This document shows positions 7,101-14,999 of a stretch of 26,983 nt of DNA, in pieces. Source of the DNA: JBELHJ01 sp042091495 (GTDB lineage Bacteria; Bacteroidota; Bacteroidia; Flavobacteriales; Flavobacteriaceae); contig JBELHJ010000032.1 of the NCBI GenBank assembly GCA_042091495.1, forward strand, positions 1 through 26,983, in the 5' to 3' direction. A program made the translations under genes and the position numbers. How positions within the stretch are numbered: the first letter of the stretch is position 1; every line of letters begins with the position of its first letter. The notes beneath the pieces were generated by a model. The model had not been told where the DNA came from. It ran no database searches and saw nothing but the letters and a program-made list of their open reading frames with translations.

Positions 7101-7344
7101 AAAAACTTAGATCTCCTTTTACTATTTTAAGATTCAACAATATATTATTCTTTTCCTCGAAAACAGTTTTATTTAACTCATTAATTAAACTTAAAACCTC
7201 ATCATACTCTCCATAAACGTGAGTACTTAAGGGTGTTTCAATTATTTTTAATCCTGACGCTCTTAATCCACGAATATATGTTTGAATTACAGATTCAAAA
7301 TCATTTGATAATGGCGAGAGCGTTAATTCTACAGACACTTTCAT
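7084..7344 (-). CDS. Thiamine-binding protein (YkoF / MTH1187 family)
   Basis: The 86-residue protein has the ferredoxin-like layout of this family: a first strand MKVSVELTLSPLS, a long helix with a conserved I-x-x-Y-I-x-x-L pattern, the segment GLKIIETPLSTHVYGEYDEV and a second helix with a final strand. Members bind thiamine or its pyrimidine half between subunits; the Bacillus relative YkoF acts with an uptake system. There is no signal peptide, so it works in the cytoplasm, perhaps as a buffer or as a donor to the kinase. It sits two bases after the GGGP synthase and overlaps the transporter gene by 17 bases, which ties it firmly to that transporter. Family assignment is from pattern recognition. 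Confidence 0.85.
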   Translation of the reverse strand: MKVSVELTLSPLSNDFESVIQTYIRGLRASGLKIIETPLSTHVYGEYDEVLSLINELNKTVFEEKNNILLNLKIVKGDLSFYEPFN

Positions 7345-7346
7345 AG

Positions 7347-8063
7347 TTATACTAGTGTATTTATTAATTCTGGAGACGCTTCTAAAGCATTACCAATAAC
7401 TACTATATCGGCACCACTCCTATGAGCTTCATCAATTTGTTGTTTCGTTTTAATTCCTCCTCCAACAATTAGTGGTAAATTTACGTTTGACTTGACCTTT
7501 TCAATAATTTTTTGAGATATAGGAATTTCTGCACCACTTCCCGCTTCAAGATAAACACATTTAAACCCTAAAATTTCAGATGCTTTAGCTGTGTTACAAA
7601 TTAGTGTTTCATCTGATCTAGATATAGGCTTTGTTTTAGTCACTCGCTGGGTTGAAGTTTCAATATTTCCATCTACAAGTATGTAAGCCGTTGATATAGC
7701 CTCCATTTTGTGTTTTTCAAACCATGGCACTGATGCTACATGTTTTCCAATGAGATAATCAGGGTTTCTTCCAGAAAGAAGAGCTAAAAACAATACAGCA
7801 TCAACTGCATCAGACAATTGATTTAAATCTCCAGGAAATAATAAAATATGAGACTTAACAAAAGTTTTTAAAAACTGTATTAATGCATGTGAAACATTAT
7901 TATCTACTGAACTACCTCCAACAAAAATATAATCTATATTGGGATTAGAAACTAAATTTTTGGTTTCACTATTTAAAGATGCCTTATCCGGATCAAGTAA
8001 AATGGCTAGAGATTTTTTTCCACTCAAATAATCTTTAAAGATCTTTTCATAAATGCTATTCAT
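7347..8063 (-). CDS. Geranylgeranylglyceryl phosphate synthase (PcrB/GGGPS family)
   Basis: This is a TIM-barrel prenyltransferase of about 238 residues that joins a polyprenyl diphosphate to sn-glycerol-1-phosphate, the first step of ether-lipid synthesis. Diagnostic segments are LAILLDPDK (substrate and Mg binding), YIFVGGSS, VYLEAGSGAE, LIVGGGIK (phosphate grip) and VVIGNALE. The frame opens at 8075, but I prefer the fifth codon, the ATG at 8061-8063, because homologues start MNxIYxxI at this point. It overlaps the phosphopantetheinyl transferase gene by eight bases. Bacteroidota carry such archaeal-like enzymes without full archaeal lipids, so the end product here is not known. Its presence in an operon with vitamin-uptake genes may be only housekeeping grouping. 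Confidence 0.93.
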   Translation of the reverse strand: MNSIYEKIFKDYLSGKKSLAILLDPDKASLNSETKNLVSNPNIDYIFVGGSSVDNNVSHALIQFLKTFVKSHILLFPGDLNQLSDAVDAVLFLALLSGRNPDYLIGKHVASVPWFEKHKMEAISTAYILVDGNIETSTQRVTKTKPISRSDETLICNTAKASEILGFKCVYLEAGSGAEIPISQKIIEKVKSNVNLPLIVGGGIKTKQQIDEAHRSGADIVVIGNALEASPELINTLV

Positions 8064-8688
8064 AAGGGCATACAACAGTTAAATAGTAATTGTCAATTTT
8101 AAATCTTTTAGAACTACACTTAATGGATTGCTCTCCGTCAACTATCCAAGAAATACCATTAGAATCTGAATTAATAAATGGCAATACAATACAATTGTTG
8201 TTTAGACTTAGTCCTGGTTTTCCATAAAATTTATAAAGTGCTTCTTTGTTAGTCCAAATTGCTGTTAATCGATCTATTTCAGTACTAAAATTAATATTTA
8301 AAAAAATAGCTTCTGAATTAATGAATTTTGATGATAATTTAGAAATTTTAGGTCTTAGTTTCTCAATATCAACTCCTACTGAACCATCTGAAATTACAAC
8401 AGCAGCATAATCAAATGAATGACTTATTGATATGAACTTACCATCATTCAAAAATGGTTTCCCAAAGTTATTGTATATTAAACTTTCATCAGAATATTCA
8501 AAACAATTTAGCAGTTTACGAACTGCTAAAAACCCTTTTCTATGAATTTCACTTTTCATCATGCTTAATCTTTCATGAGACCTTTCAGAAATAAAAATTG
8601 AGTTCATTAACTCTGATTCAGTTTCTTGAATGTGCCAAACTTTAACAGTTGTTGAATCATTAATTACAATGGATTTACAGATAGGCAT
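8056..8688 (-). CDS. 4'-phosphopantetheinyl transferase (Sfp/EntD superfamily)
   Basis: The 210-residue protein activates carrier proteins by moving 4'-phosphopantetheine from CoA to a serine. The Mg-binding signature is present: SVGVDIEKLRP (about residues 103-113) and WTNKEALYKFYGK (about 145-157), with an upstream FGKPFL...ISISHSFDYAAV block that contacts CoA. It is longer than the AcpS type, so it is an Sfp-type enzyme. No polyketide or peptide synthetase is nearby; it may serve fatty-acid or flexirubin-type aryl polyene carriers elsewhere. It is the first gene of the operon that runs down to 4385, and diverges from ahcY. The ATG at 8686-8688 is well placed. Confidence 0.9.
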   Translation of the reverse strand: MPICKSIVINDSTTVKVWHIQETESELMNSIFISERSHERLSMMKSEIHRKGFLAVRKLLNCFEYSDESLIYNNFGKPFLNDGKFISISHSFDYAAVVISDGSVGVDIEKLRPKISKLSSKFINSEAIFLNINFSTEIDRLTAIWTNKEALYKFYGKPGLSLNNNCIVLPFINSDSNGISWIVDGEQSIKCSSKRFKIDNYYLTVVCPYE

Positions 8689-8711
8689 CTAAAAGTATGG
8701 AAGTTATTAAT

Positions 8712-8719
8712 TATCTTTG
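8712..8719 (+). promoter_or_regulatory. Predicted ahcY promoter (-7 box)
   Basis: TATCTTTG, followed by C, matches the Bacteroidota -7 consensus exactly. A -33 TTG is not evident. The start of transcription would be about 8723-8726, giving a leader of about 90 bases that contains the inverted repeat at 8749-8789. Confidence 0.55.
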
Positions 8720-8748
8720 CACAAAAATAACTATACTTTTGGCTTTTC

Positions 8749-8789
8749 TTGAATTTCACACAAATTTAATATCATAGTTTGTGATTCAA
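8749..8789. repeat. Imperfect inverted repeat in the ahcY leader, overlapping the divergent promoter
   Basis: TTGAAT (8749-8754) pairs with ATTCAA (8784-8789) and CACAAA (8759-8764) pairs with TTTGTG (8778-8783), with a four-base bulge on the left arm and a 13-base loop. In the ahcY mRNA this folds into a two-part stem-loop ending 24 bases before the ATG. In DNA it overlaps the -33 and -7 elements of the minus-strand promoter, so it might equally be an operator. It does not resemble the SAH riboswitch. Confidence 0.45.
8761..8789 (-). promoter_or_regulatory. Predicted promoter of the PPTase-GGGPS-thiamine operon
   Basis: Minus-strand TAAATTTG (8761-8768) fits the -7 consensus, and TTG (8787-8789) lies 18 bases upstream as the -33 element. 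Transcription would start near 8757 and pass through the ahcY -7 box region before the ATG at 8688. A second -7-like box, TATTTTTG at 8722-8729, has no -33 partner. Confidence 0.55.
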
Positions 8790-8813
8790 AAGAAAGTCGT
8801 AAATATCATAACT

Positions 8814-10130
8814 ATGAATACGAAAACAGTTCCATTTGTTCCTTACAAAGTAAAAGACATGAACTTGGCTTCTTGGGGGAGAAAAGAAATCGAATTAGCA
8901 GAAGCAGAAATGCCTGGACTAATGAGCTTAAGAGAGGAATACAAAGATACTCAACCTTTAAAAGGTGCTCGTATAGCAGGATGTCTTCACATGACCATTC
9001 AAACAGCAGTTCTAATAGAAACTCTTGTGGCATTAGGTGCAGAAGTTACATGGAGCTCATGTAATATCTTCTCAACACAAGATCAAGCTGCTGCAGCAAT
9101 TGCAGAAGCTGGTATTCCTGTGTATGCTTGGAAAGGAATGAATGAAGAAGAATTTGACTGGTGTATTGAACAAACTCTATTTTTTGGAGAAGACCGAAAG
9201 CCTTTGAACATGATTCTTGATGATGGCGGTGATTTAACCAATATGGTTCTTGATCGTTACCCAGAATTAGTTCATGGTATAAAAGGTCTTTCTGAAGAAA
9301 CAACAACAGGTGTTCACCGATTATACGAAAGAATGAGTAACGGTACTTTACCAATGCCTGCAATAAATGTCAATGATTCTGTGACTAAAAGTAAGTTTGA
9401 CAATAAATATGGCTGTAAAGAGAGTGCTGTTGATGCCGTTAGAAGAGCGACTGATATCATGTTAGCTGGTAAGCGCGTTGTGGTTTGTGGTTATGGAGAT
9501 GTAGGTAAAGGAACTGCGGCGTCATTTAGAGGTGCTGGAAGTATTGTCACTGTTACAGAAATTGATCCTATCTGTGCTTTACAGGCAGCTATGGACGGGT
9601 TTGAAGTGAAACGTCTTGAATCAGTTGTCAATAAAGCTGACATTGTGATTACAACTACGGGTAACAAAGATATAGTAAGAGGAGAGCATTTTGAAGCTAT
9701 GAAAGACAAAACTATAGTTTGTAATATCGGTCACTTTGATAATGAAATAGACATGGCTTGGTTAAATAATAATTTTGGAGTAACAAAATCAGAAATTAAA
9801 CCTCAAGTTGACAAGTACAATGTTAATGGAAACGATATCATAATTCTAGCTGAAGGCCGCCTCGTAAATTTAGGATGTGCAACTGGACACCCTAGTTTTG
9901 TGATGAGTAATTCATTCACAAACCAAACTCTAGCTCAAATTGAACTTTGGAACAACAGTGAAAACTATGGCAACGAAGTTTATATGCTTCCAAAACATTT
10001 AGACGAAAAAGTTGCGAAACTCCACCTATCTAAAATTGGTGTTGAACTTACTGACCTCAAGCAAGATCAAGCAGAATATATTGGTGTTAAAGTTGAAGGG
10101 CCATTCAAACCTGAATACTACAGATACTAA
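8814..10130 (+). CDS. ahcY: Adenosylhomocysteinase (S-adenosyl-L-homocysteine hydrolase)
   Basis: This NAD-dependent enzyme cleaves S-adenosylhomocysteine to homocysteine and adenosine and so keeps methyltransferases active. I start at the ATG at 8814 (438 residues); the frame is open 11 codons earlier, but homologues begin at this MNTKTVPFVPYKVKD. The substrate domain shows GCLHMTIQTAVLIETL and WSSCNIFSTQD, the NAD fold carries VVVCGYGDVGKGTA (about residues 227-240), and the C terminus ends LKQDQAEYIGVKVEGPFKPEYYRY, with the Lys-Tyr pair that reaches the NAD of the partner subunit. A GHFDNEIDM block is also present. The length is normal for the short form lacking the 40-residue insert. It is a single-gene transcript closed by the terminator at 10142. 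Confidence 0.98.
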   Translation: MNTKTVPFVPYKVKDMNLASWGRKEIELAEAEMPGLMSLREEYKDTQPLKGARIAGCLHMTIQTAVLIETLVALGAEVTWSSCNIFSTQDQAAAAIAEAGIPVYAWKGMNEEEFDWCIEQTLFFGEDRKPLNMILDDGGDLTNMVLDRYPELVHGIKGLSEETTTGVHRLYERMSNGTLPMPAINVNDSVTKSKFDNKYGCKESAVDAVRRATDIMLAGKRVVVCGYGDVGKGTAASFRGAGSIVTVTEIDPICALQAAMDGFEVKRLESVVNKADIVITTTGNKDIVRGEHFEAMKDKTIVCNIGHFDNEIDMAWLNNNFGVTKSEIKPQVDKYNVNGNDIIILAEGRLVNLGCATGHPSFVMSNSFTNQTLAQIELWNNSENYGNEVYMLPKHLDEKVAKLHLSKIGVELTDLKQDQAEYIGVKVEGPFKPEYYRY

Positions 10131-10141
10131 AGAAACTTAAT

Positions 10142-10175
10142 AAAAAAAGCCTCACATTGCTGTGAGGCTTTTTTT
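10142..10175 (+). terminator. Rho-independent terminator of ahcY
   Basis: AAGCCTCACA (10147-10156) and TGTGAGGCTT (10161-10170) form a perfect ten-base-pair stem with loop TTGC, followed by seven T in total. An A-run stands on the other side, so it could work both ways, but only the plus strand needs it. Confidence 0.95.
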
Positions 10176-10182
10176 ATACCTT

Positions 10183-10190
10183 TATGTTTG
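10183..10190 (+). promoter_or_regulatory. Possible promoter (-7 box) of the nitrilase gene
   Basis: TATGTTTG matches TAnnTTTG and directly abuts the ATG at 10191. If used, the mRNA would start at or just inside the first codon. Read-through from ahcY past the strong terminator is the alternative source of transcript. Confidence 0.3.
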
Positions 10191-10976
10191 ATGATTTCAA
10201 ATGACATTTTAAATATCGCCCTAATAGAATATGATATAAAATGGGAAGACCCAACTTCAAACATAAATTATTTAGAAAAAAAACTTAATAACCTCCCAAA
10301 TCAAATTGAGTTTATTATTTTACCTGAAATGTTTACTACTGGCTTTACCATGAATGCGGCTAATTATGCCGAATCCATGAATGGTAAGACCATAAAGTGG
10401 ATGAAGTCTGTGGCTTTTGAAAAAAAATGTGCTATAGCAGGAAGTATAATTATTAAGGAAAATAATTGCTTTTACAATCGTTTTGTATTTGTATATCCTG
10501 ACAAAAGAATTGAATACTATGATAAAAGACATTTATTTTCACTAGCAAGTGAGGAAAAGGTATATGAAAAAGGCGTTAGTAAAAAAATCGTTGAATTTAA
10601 AAATTGGAAAATAAATCTTCTGATCTGTTATGATTTAAGGTTTCCTGTTTGGTCAAGAAATTCTAATAATTACGATTTGTTACTTTATGTGGCAAACTGG
10701 CCTGATAAAAGAATCAAACATTGGGATATCTTATTACAAGCAAGAGCTATTGAAAACATGAGTTACTGCGTAGGAGTTAATCGTATTGGAAAAGACATTA
10801 ACGATCACCAATATACTGGACATTCTAATGTTATTGATTTCAAAGGAAAACCCTTGGCGCAATTAAATGAAGATAATAATGTAAAATTATTTACCCTTGT
10901 AAAAACGGATCTTTATAAATACAGAGCTAATTTTAAATTTTTGGAAGATCGCGACTCATTTAATCTTGAAGTGTAA
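10191..10976 (+). CDS. Carbon-nitrogen hydrolase, omega-amidase (YafV-like) type
   Basis: The 261-residue nitrilase-superfamily enzyme shows the catalytic triad: E46 in ILPEMFTTGF, K112 in YYDKRHLF and C146 in LLICYDLRFPVW. The DLRFPVW block and the length match the omega-amidase group, which hydrolyses alpha-ketoglutaramate and alpha-ketosuccinamate. In the methionine salvage pathway this enzyme clears the keto-amide produced by glutamine transamination, which would fit the neighbour ahcY in methyl-cycle metabolism. I chose the ATG at 10191; the frame also has a TTG at 10188. It overlaps the Big_5 lipoprotein gene by 17 bases tail to tail. Confidence 0.9.
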   Translation: MISNDILNIALIEYDIKWEDPTSNINYLEKKLNNLPNQIEFIILPEMFTTGFTMNAANYAESMNGKTIKWMKSVAFEKKCAIAGSIIIKENNCFYNRFVFVYPDKRIEYYDKRHLFSLASEEKVYEKGVSKKIVEFKNWKINLLICYDLRFPVWSRNSNNYDLLLYVANWPDKRIKHWDILLQARAIENMSYCVGVNRIGKDINDHQYTGHSNVIDFKGKPLAQLNEDNNVKLFTLVKTDLYKYRANFKFLEDRDSFNLEV

Positions 10977-12573
10977 AATCATAAATAAGTTCCCATCCTG
11001 CCCTTACTTCTAATTTGTCTGAGAAGTAACTAACCTTTTCTGGCTGTTTTTTATTAATAAAATGTCCACTATCCCATTTACCATTTACATTCGTATCTTG
11101 AATAACCCTCAAATAATAAACTCCGGCATCAATAGCATTAAAATCAATGGGGTTAGATTGGGTTAAGTATTTACTATACTTTACATCACCACTTTCATTA
11201 GTTAACTGAATAATTATAGGATATTCCGTATTAAATACATTAATTCTTGCACTTCCGTAATCATCAAAAGTTTTTGTTCTAAAAGAAAAATTTAAAGTAT
11301 CATTCTGTTCTTCAAATAAATCTATTAATGCTCCAGGTAATAATCTCAAGCTATATCGTTGTGATTGTTCTAAATTAAGAGCTAATTCCAAATTTGAATT
11401 AAATTCATCTTCTATGATTTCAAAATTAACATCTAGAGAATCTTTATCCATTAAGAAAAACTTCTTTGAATCTATTTTAATAAGAGGATTATTAGATACT
11501 ATTTTAAACTGATCATTAAAATTAATAACTCCTGAAGGTTTAGAAGATATTTTTAAAGAATCATTATCAATATCTCTTGTTCTAATTACATAAGATTTAT
11601 AACCATTTTTTAAAGGAACCTGAAATTCCAAGGAGTCTATTAATTTTTGTGATTTAAACCAATAAAATATAGTATCAGAATCAGCAGACTTTGTTAGCTT
11701 ATATTTTTCAATCTTGTCACCAAAAGACTCCACTTTCAATGAATCAAAATTAGGATTGCCTTCAAAGCCTAGACCAATTTTATTACTTGAAACCACAAAT
11801 GGCCTTAGTAATTGATTATCAAGATCCCTTTTAAAAAGTTGGAGCTCATAGTTCATTGATGTGTCTTTTGGTAATGACACTAGTTGTTTTATATAAGCTA
11901 TTTTATCTGTTCTTGGCTGGTAAGTAAAATTTTGGCTTTCTTCTTTCAATGCAATAAGCTGATAAGTTCCTGACTTGATGTTTTGAATTTTAAACTCAGT
12001 AACACTATCTAATGTATTTGTTACATATCTTGGCTTAGACTTGAAAACCACTGAGTCTGTGTAAGCTGAATCAATCTCATAAAGCATAACTGACACAAAA
12101 TCATCTGCCTTCCTTTCTAAAGCATCTTTTACATATCCTTTTAGTGACAATGAATCTATCACATTACCTGTAGAAAAAACATATCTAAAATAAGATAGAG
12201 GATTACCTTCATTATTATCGACAATACTTGTTCCAAAGTTAATTGCGTAAGTGGTATTTGGTTTAAGCGTATCAAGAATTTTAACACTCACATATTTTTG
12301 TGGAAGACCAAGAGGTGTGATCTCTGGGGTGTTTTCCATGGGAGGAGAAATAATTAATTGTTTATTGAGATCTTTAAATTTAACGTATTCATTAAAATAA
12401 ATTCTAATCTCTTTAGCATCAAAATTTACACTATAGTTTTCTGGTATGGTTCTTAAAATTTGGGGTGGAATAATATCTTTTATGCCGCCTGTTGGAGATC
12501 CTCTATTGGCACAACTCATTAAAAGAATGAACCCTAATAAATATTTAAAAACTTTTGATTTATTTCTTAGCAT
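10960..12573 (-). CDS. Lipoprotein with N-terminal Big_5 (Ig-like) domain
   Basis: I start at the ATG at 12571-12573 (537 residues) because the lipoprotein signal MLRNKSKVFKYLLGFILLMSC begins there; the frame opens ten codons earlier at 12603. The lipid Cys is residue 21 and is followed by ANRGSPTGG, without an obvious surface-export signal. Residues about 30-130 (PPQILRTIPENYSVNFDAKEI...IDNNEGNPLSYFRYVFSTG pattern) form a Big_5 domain. The rest is predicted beta-rich, and near residue 490 there is DTNVNGKWDSG, a Ca-binding-like DxNxNGxxD loop. Such proteins are widespread and uncharacterised in Bacteroidota. It follows the ComF-like gene by about 50 bases on the same strand. Confidence 0.85.
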   Translation of the reverse strand: MLRNKSKVFKYLLGFILLMSCANRGSPTGGIKDIIPPQILRTIPENYSVNFDAKEIRIYFNEYVKFKDLNKQLIISPPMENTPEITPLGLPQKYVSVKILDTLKPNTTYAINFGTSIVDNNEGNPLSYFRYVFSTGNVIDSLSLKGYVKDALERKADDFVSVMLYEIDSAYTDSVVFKSKPRYVTNTLDSVTEFKIQNIKSGTYQLIALKEESQNFTYQPRTDKIAYIKQLVSLPKDTSMNYELQLFKRDLDNQLLRPFVVSSNKIGLGFEGNPNFDSLKVESFGDKIEKYKLTKSADSDTIFYWFKSQKLIDSLEFQVPLKNGYKSYVIRTRDIDNDSLKISSKPSGVINFNDQFKIVSNNPLIKIDSKKFFLMDKDSLDVNFEIIEDEFNSNLELALNLEQSQRYSLRLLPGALIDLFEEQNDTLNFSFRTKTFDDYGSARINVFNTEYPIIIQLTNESGDVKYSKYLTQSNPIDFNAIDAGVYYLRVIQDTNVNGKWDSGHFINKKQPEKVSYFSDKLEVRAGWELIYDFTLQD

Positions 12574-12624
12574 ACTCCTAAAATAAGAGCAAAGAAACAA
12601 CATATTTGGTAGACTTTTAAGGTT

Positions 12625-13308
12625 TCAATTAACAAAAGCCATTGTAGCTAAACTTAATTTAATGTTAGGAATTTGTTTTAGTTCATTATAACATGATTCT
12701 ACTGTTGTCCCTGTAGTTATTACATCATCAACCAATAAAATATGTTTATTTTCTAACTTTTTGAAATCAAACACCTTAAATTTAGTTGTAACCTCTAAAA
12801 CACGTCTTAATCTGTTTTTTTTTACTTGAGAGCTAGATTTTTTAACACGCAATAAAACGTCATCTATTAAAGGAGAATCAAGAGCTTTCGCTATTTCGGA
12901 TGCAAAATTAAAAACTTGATTATATCCCCGTTTTTTGAGTTTCGCCTTATGAAGTGGTACAGGAATAATTACATCTATTTCTTTGTATGCATCAAGTTTT
13001 GCAAGTTCAGTTCCTAACCATAAACCTAATTCAGTACCTATTGATTGAAACCCTTTATACTTAAGGTTATGAATTAAATTCTGAACCAAACCAGTTTTTG
13101 AAAAATAAAATAAAGAAGTCCCTAAAACCAATGGAACTCTTCCGTAAAGTAATTTATTTAAGGTTTGATTATTATCAAAATGATAATTAGCTAGCGGGAG
13201 TTTTAACCTGCAAGAAGTACAAATGCAACGCTCATTATCCAAAAGATTATTTTCACAACAAAAACAACTTTCAGGGAACAGAATATTTAAAAAATTAGAT
13301 AAAATCAT
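12625..13308 (-). CDS. ComF-family phosphoribosyltransferase-like protein
   Basis: The 227-residue protein has an N-terminal zinc-ribbon with two Cys pairs (CFCC near residues 16-19 and CICTSC near 28-33), then a type I phosphoribosyltransferase fold with the PRPP loop HILLVDDVITTGTTVES (about residues 189-205). An upstream VIPVPLHKAKLKKRGYNQV block (about 115-135) is characteristic of ComF/GntX. ComF proteins take part in natural DNA uptake in some bacteria, although in many hosts the role is not known. It is the first gene of a two-gene unit with the Big_5 lipoprotein and diverges from glyS across about 120 bases. Confidence 0.92.
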   Translation of the reverse strand: MILSNFLNILFPESCFCCENNLLDNERCICTSCRLKLPLANYHFDNNQTLNKLLYGRVPLVLGTSLFYFSKTGLVQNLIHNLKYKGFQSIGTELGLWLGTELAKLDAYKEIDVIIPVPLHKAKLKKRGYNQVFNFASEIAKALDSPLIDDVLLRVKKSSSQVKKNRLRRVLEVTTKFKVFDFKKLENKHILLVDDVITTGTTVESCYNELKQIPNIKLSLATMAFVN

Positions 13309-13415
13309 ATTTATTTGGGGTAACTAAATTTACAAATTATTGGATATAGATTCAAATTCATACAGATAGTAATAATAAAAACACCATAAAGAGATGGATT
13401 TTTTTATGGGTTTTT

Positions 13416-13423
13416 TATTTTTG
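13416..13423 (+). promoter_or_regulatory. Predicted glyS promoter (-7 box), leaderless type
   Basis: TATTTTTG matches the -7 consensus and ends four bases before the glyS ATG at 13428, so the start of transcription should fall on or within a base or two of the A of the start codon. No -33 TTG is obvious. Confidence 0.5.
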
Positions 13424-13427
13424 CCCC

Positions 13428-14969
13428 ATGGCAAATCAAGATGATCAATTTAAAAAAGTAATATCCCATGCCAAAGAGTACGGATATGTATTCCAGAGCA
13501 GTGAGATATATGATGGATTAAGTGCAGTATACGACTATGCACAAAATGGCGTAGAACTTAAGAAAAATATAAGAGACTATTGGTGGAAAGCTATGACTCA
13601 GATGCATGATAATATTGTAGGTATTGATGCTGCAATTTTTATGCACCCAACTACTTGGAAAGCTTCTGGACATGTTGATGCATTCAATGATCCCCTTATA
13701 GACAATAAAGATTCAAAAAAACGATACAGAGCTGATGTTCTCATTGAAGATTATGTTGGAAAACTAGATCTGAAAATTGAAAAAGAAATTAAAAAAGCAG
13801 CCAAACGTTTTGGTTATAATTTTGATGAGGCAACTTTTACGAGTACTAATCCAAGAGTATTAGGTTATAAACAAAAAGGAGAAGACATTTTGAAAAGACT
13901 TGGAAAATCTCTTGAAAATGAGGATTTAGCCGATGTAAAATCCCTAATAGAAGAATTAGAAATTGGTTGTCCTCTTTCAGGAAGTAAAAACTGGACTGAT
14001 GTTAAGCAATTTAATTTAATGTTTGGAACTAAACTTGGAGCCTCTGCGGAACATGCTACCGATTTATACTTAAGACCTGAAACAGCTCAAGGTATATTTG
14101 TAAACTTTCTAAATGTTCAAAAGACAGGTAGAATGAAAATTCCTTTTGGTATCGCCCAAACTGGAAAAGCATTTAGAAATGAAATTGTAGCTAGACAGTT
14201 TATTTTTAGAATGCGAGAGTTTGAACAAATGGAAATGCAATTCTTCATTAAACCAGGCTCTCAGGAAAAATGGTATAATCATTGGAAAGAGCACCGTTTA
14301 AAGTGGCATTTATCTCTTGGACTAGGTAAAAATAACTATAGATTTCATGACCATGAAAAACTGGCTCACTACGCTGATGCTGCATGTGATATTGAATTCA
14401 AATTTCCATTTGGATTTAAAGAGCTTGAAGGTATACATTCAAGAACTGACTTTGATTTAAGTCAACATGAATCATACTCTGGTAAAAAGATGCAATATTT
14501 TGATCCTGAGGAAAACACCAATTACACCCCTTATGTTTTAGAAACGTCTATTGGTCTAGATCGTATGTTCTTAGCTGTATTTTCAAATGCGCTTACAGAA
14601 GAAGATTTAGATAATGGAACAACAAGAACAGTACTTAAATTACCTGCTGTTTTAGCACCTACAAAAGCAGCAATTCTCCCATTAGTCAAGAAAGATGGTC
14701 TTCCTGAATTAGCAAAATCTATTGTAGATGAACTAAAATGGGACTTTAAAGTAACATACGATGAAAAGGATGCTGTTGGAAGACGCTACAGAAGACAAGA
14801 TGCCCTTGGAACACCGTTTTGTATCACTGTAGACCACGACTCTTTAGAAGATAAAATGGTCACCATTAGAAATAGAGATACTATGAAGCAACAAAGAGTT
14901 CTTATCTCAGAATTAAAAAACTTAATTAAAGAAGAAGTCGATATCAAAAACTGGCTTCTAAAAATTTAA
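13428..14969 (+). CDS. glyS: Glycine--tRNA ligase (single-chain, class II)
   Basis: This 513-residue enzyme charges tRNA-Gly. It is the single-chain alpha2 type shared with archaea and eukaryotes rather than the two-subunit enzyme of proteobacteria. Class II motif 2 lies in RPETAQGIFVNF...GKAFRNEI (from about residue 215), motif 3 in ETSIGLDRMFLAV (about 373-385), and an anticodon-binding domain occupies the last 110 residues, with YRRQDALGTPFCITVD. The N-terminal WWKAMTQMHDNIVGID and FMHPTTWKASGHVDAFNDP blocks are also typical. The ATG at 13428 is preceded by a -7 box at only four bases, so the message may be leaderless. A hairpin terminator follows the stop. Confidence 0.98.
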   Translation: MANQDDQFKKVISHAKEYGYVFQSSEIYDGLSAVYDYAQNGVELKKNIRDYWWKAMTQMHDNIVGIDAAIFMHPTTWKASGHVDAFNDPLIDNKDSKKRYRADVLIEDYVGKLDLKIEKEIKKAAKRFGYNFDEATFTSTNPRVLGYKQKGEDILKRLGKSLENEDLADVKSLIEELEIGCPLSGSKNWTDVKQFNLMFGTKLGASAEHATDLYLRPETAQGIFVNFLNVQKTGRMKIPFGIAQTGKAFRNEIVARQFIFRMREFEQMEMQFFIKPGSQEKWYNHWKEHRLKWHLSLGLGKNNYRFHDHEKLAHYADAACDIEFKFPFGFKELEGIHSRTDFDLSQHESYSGKKMQYFDPEENTNYTPYVLETSIGLDRMFLAVFSNALTEEDLDNGTTRTVLKLPAVLAPTKAAILPLVKKDGLPELAKSIVDELKWDFKVTYDEKDAVGRRYRRQDALGTPFCITVDHDSLEDKMVTIRNRDTMKQQRVLISELKNLIKEEVDIKNWLLKI

Positions 14970-14973
14970 AATC

Positions 14974-14998
14974 AACCCTCTAAAACGAGGGTTTTTTT
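14974..14998 (+). terminator. Rho-independent terminator of glyS
   Basis: AACCCTC (14974-14980) pairs with GAGGGTT (14987-14993) around loop TAAAAC and is followed by T7. Its end touches the stop codon of the convergent outer-membrane protein gene (15000-15002). Confidence 0.9.
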
Positions 14999-14999
14999 A

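Noticed and set aside
8721..8813. SAH riboswitch in front of ahcY
   Set aside because: The leader is A/T-rich and lacks the conserved G/C-rich elements of the SAH aptamer; only a simple inverted repeat is present.
8812..9363. Antisense open frames across ahcY
   Set aside because: They lie opposite a strongly conserved gene, have no recognisable domain and show the composition of a shadow frame.
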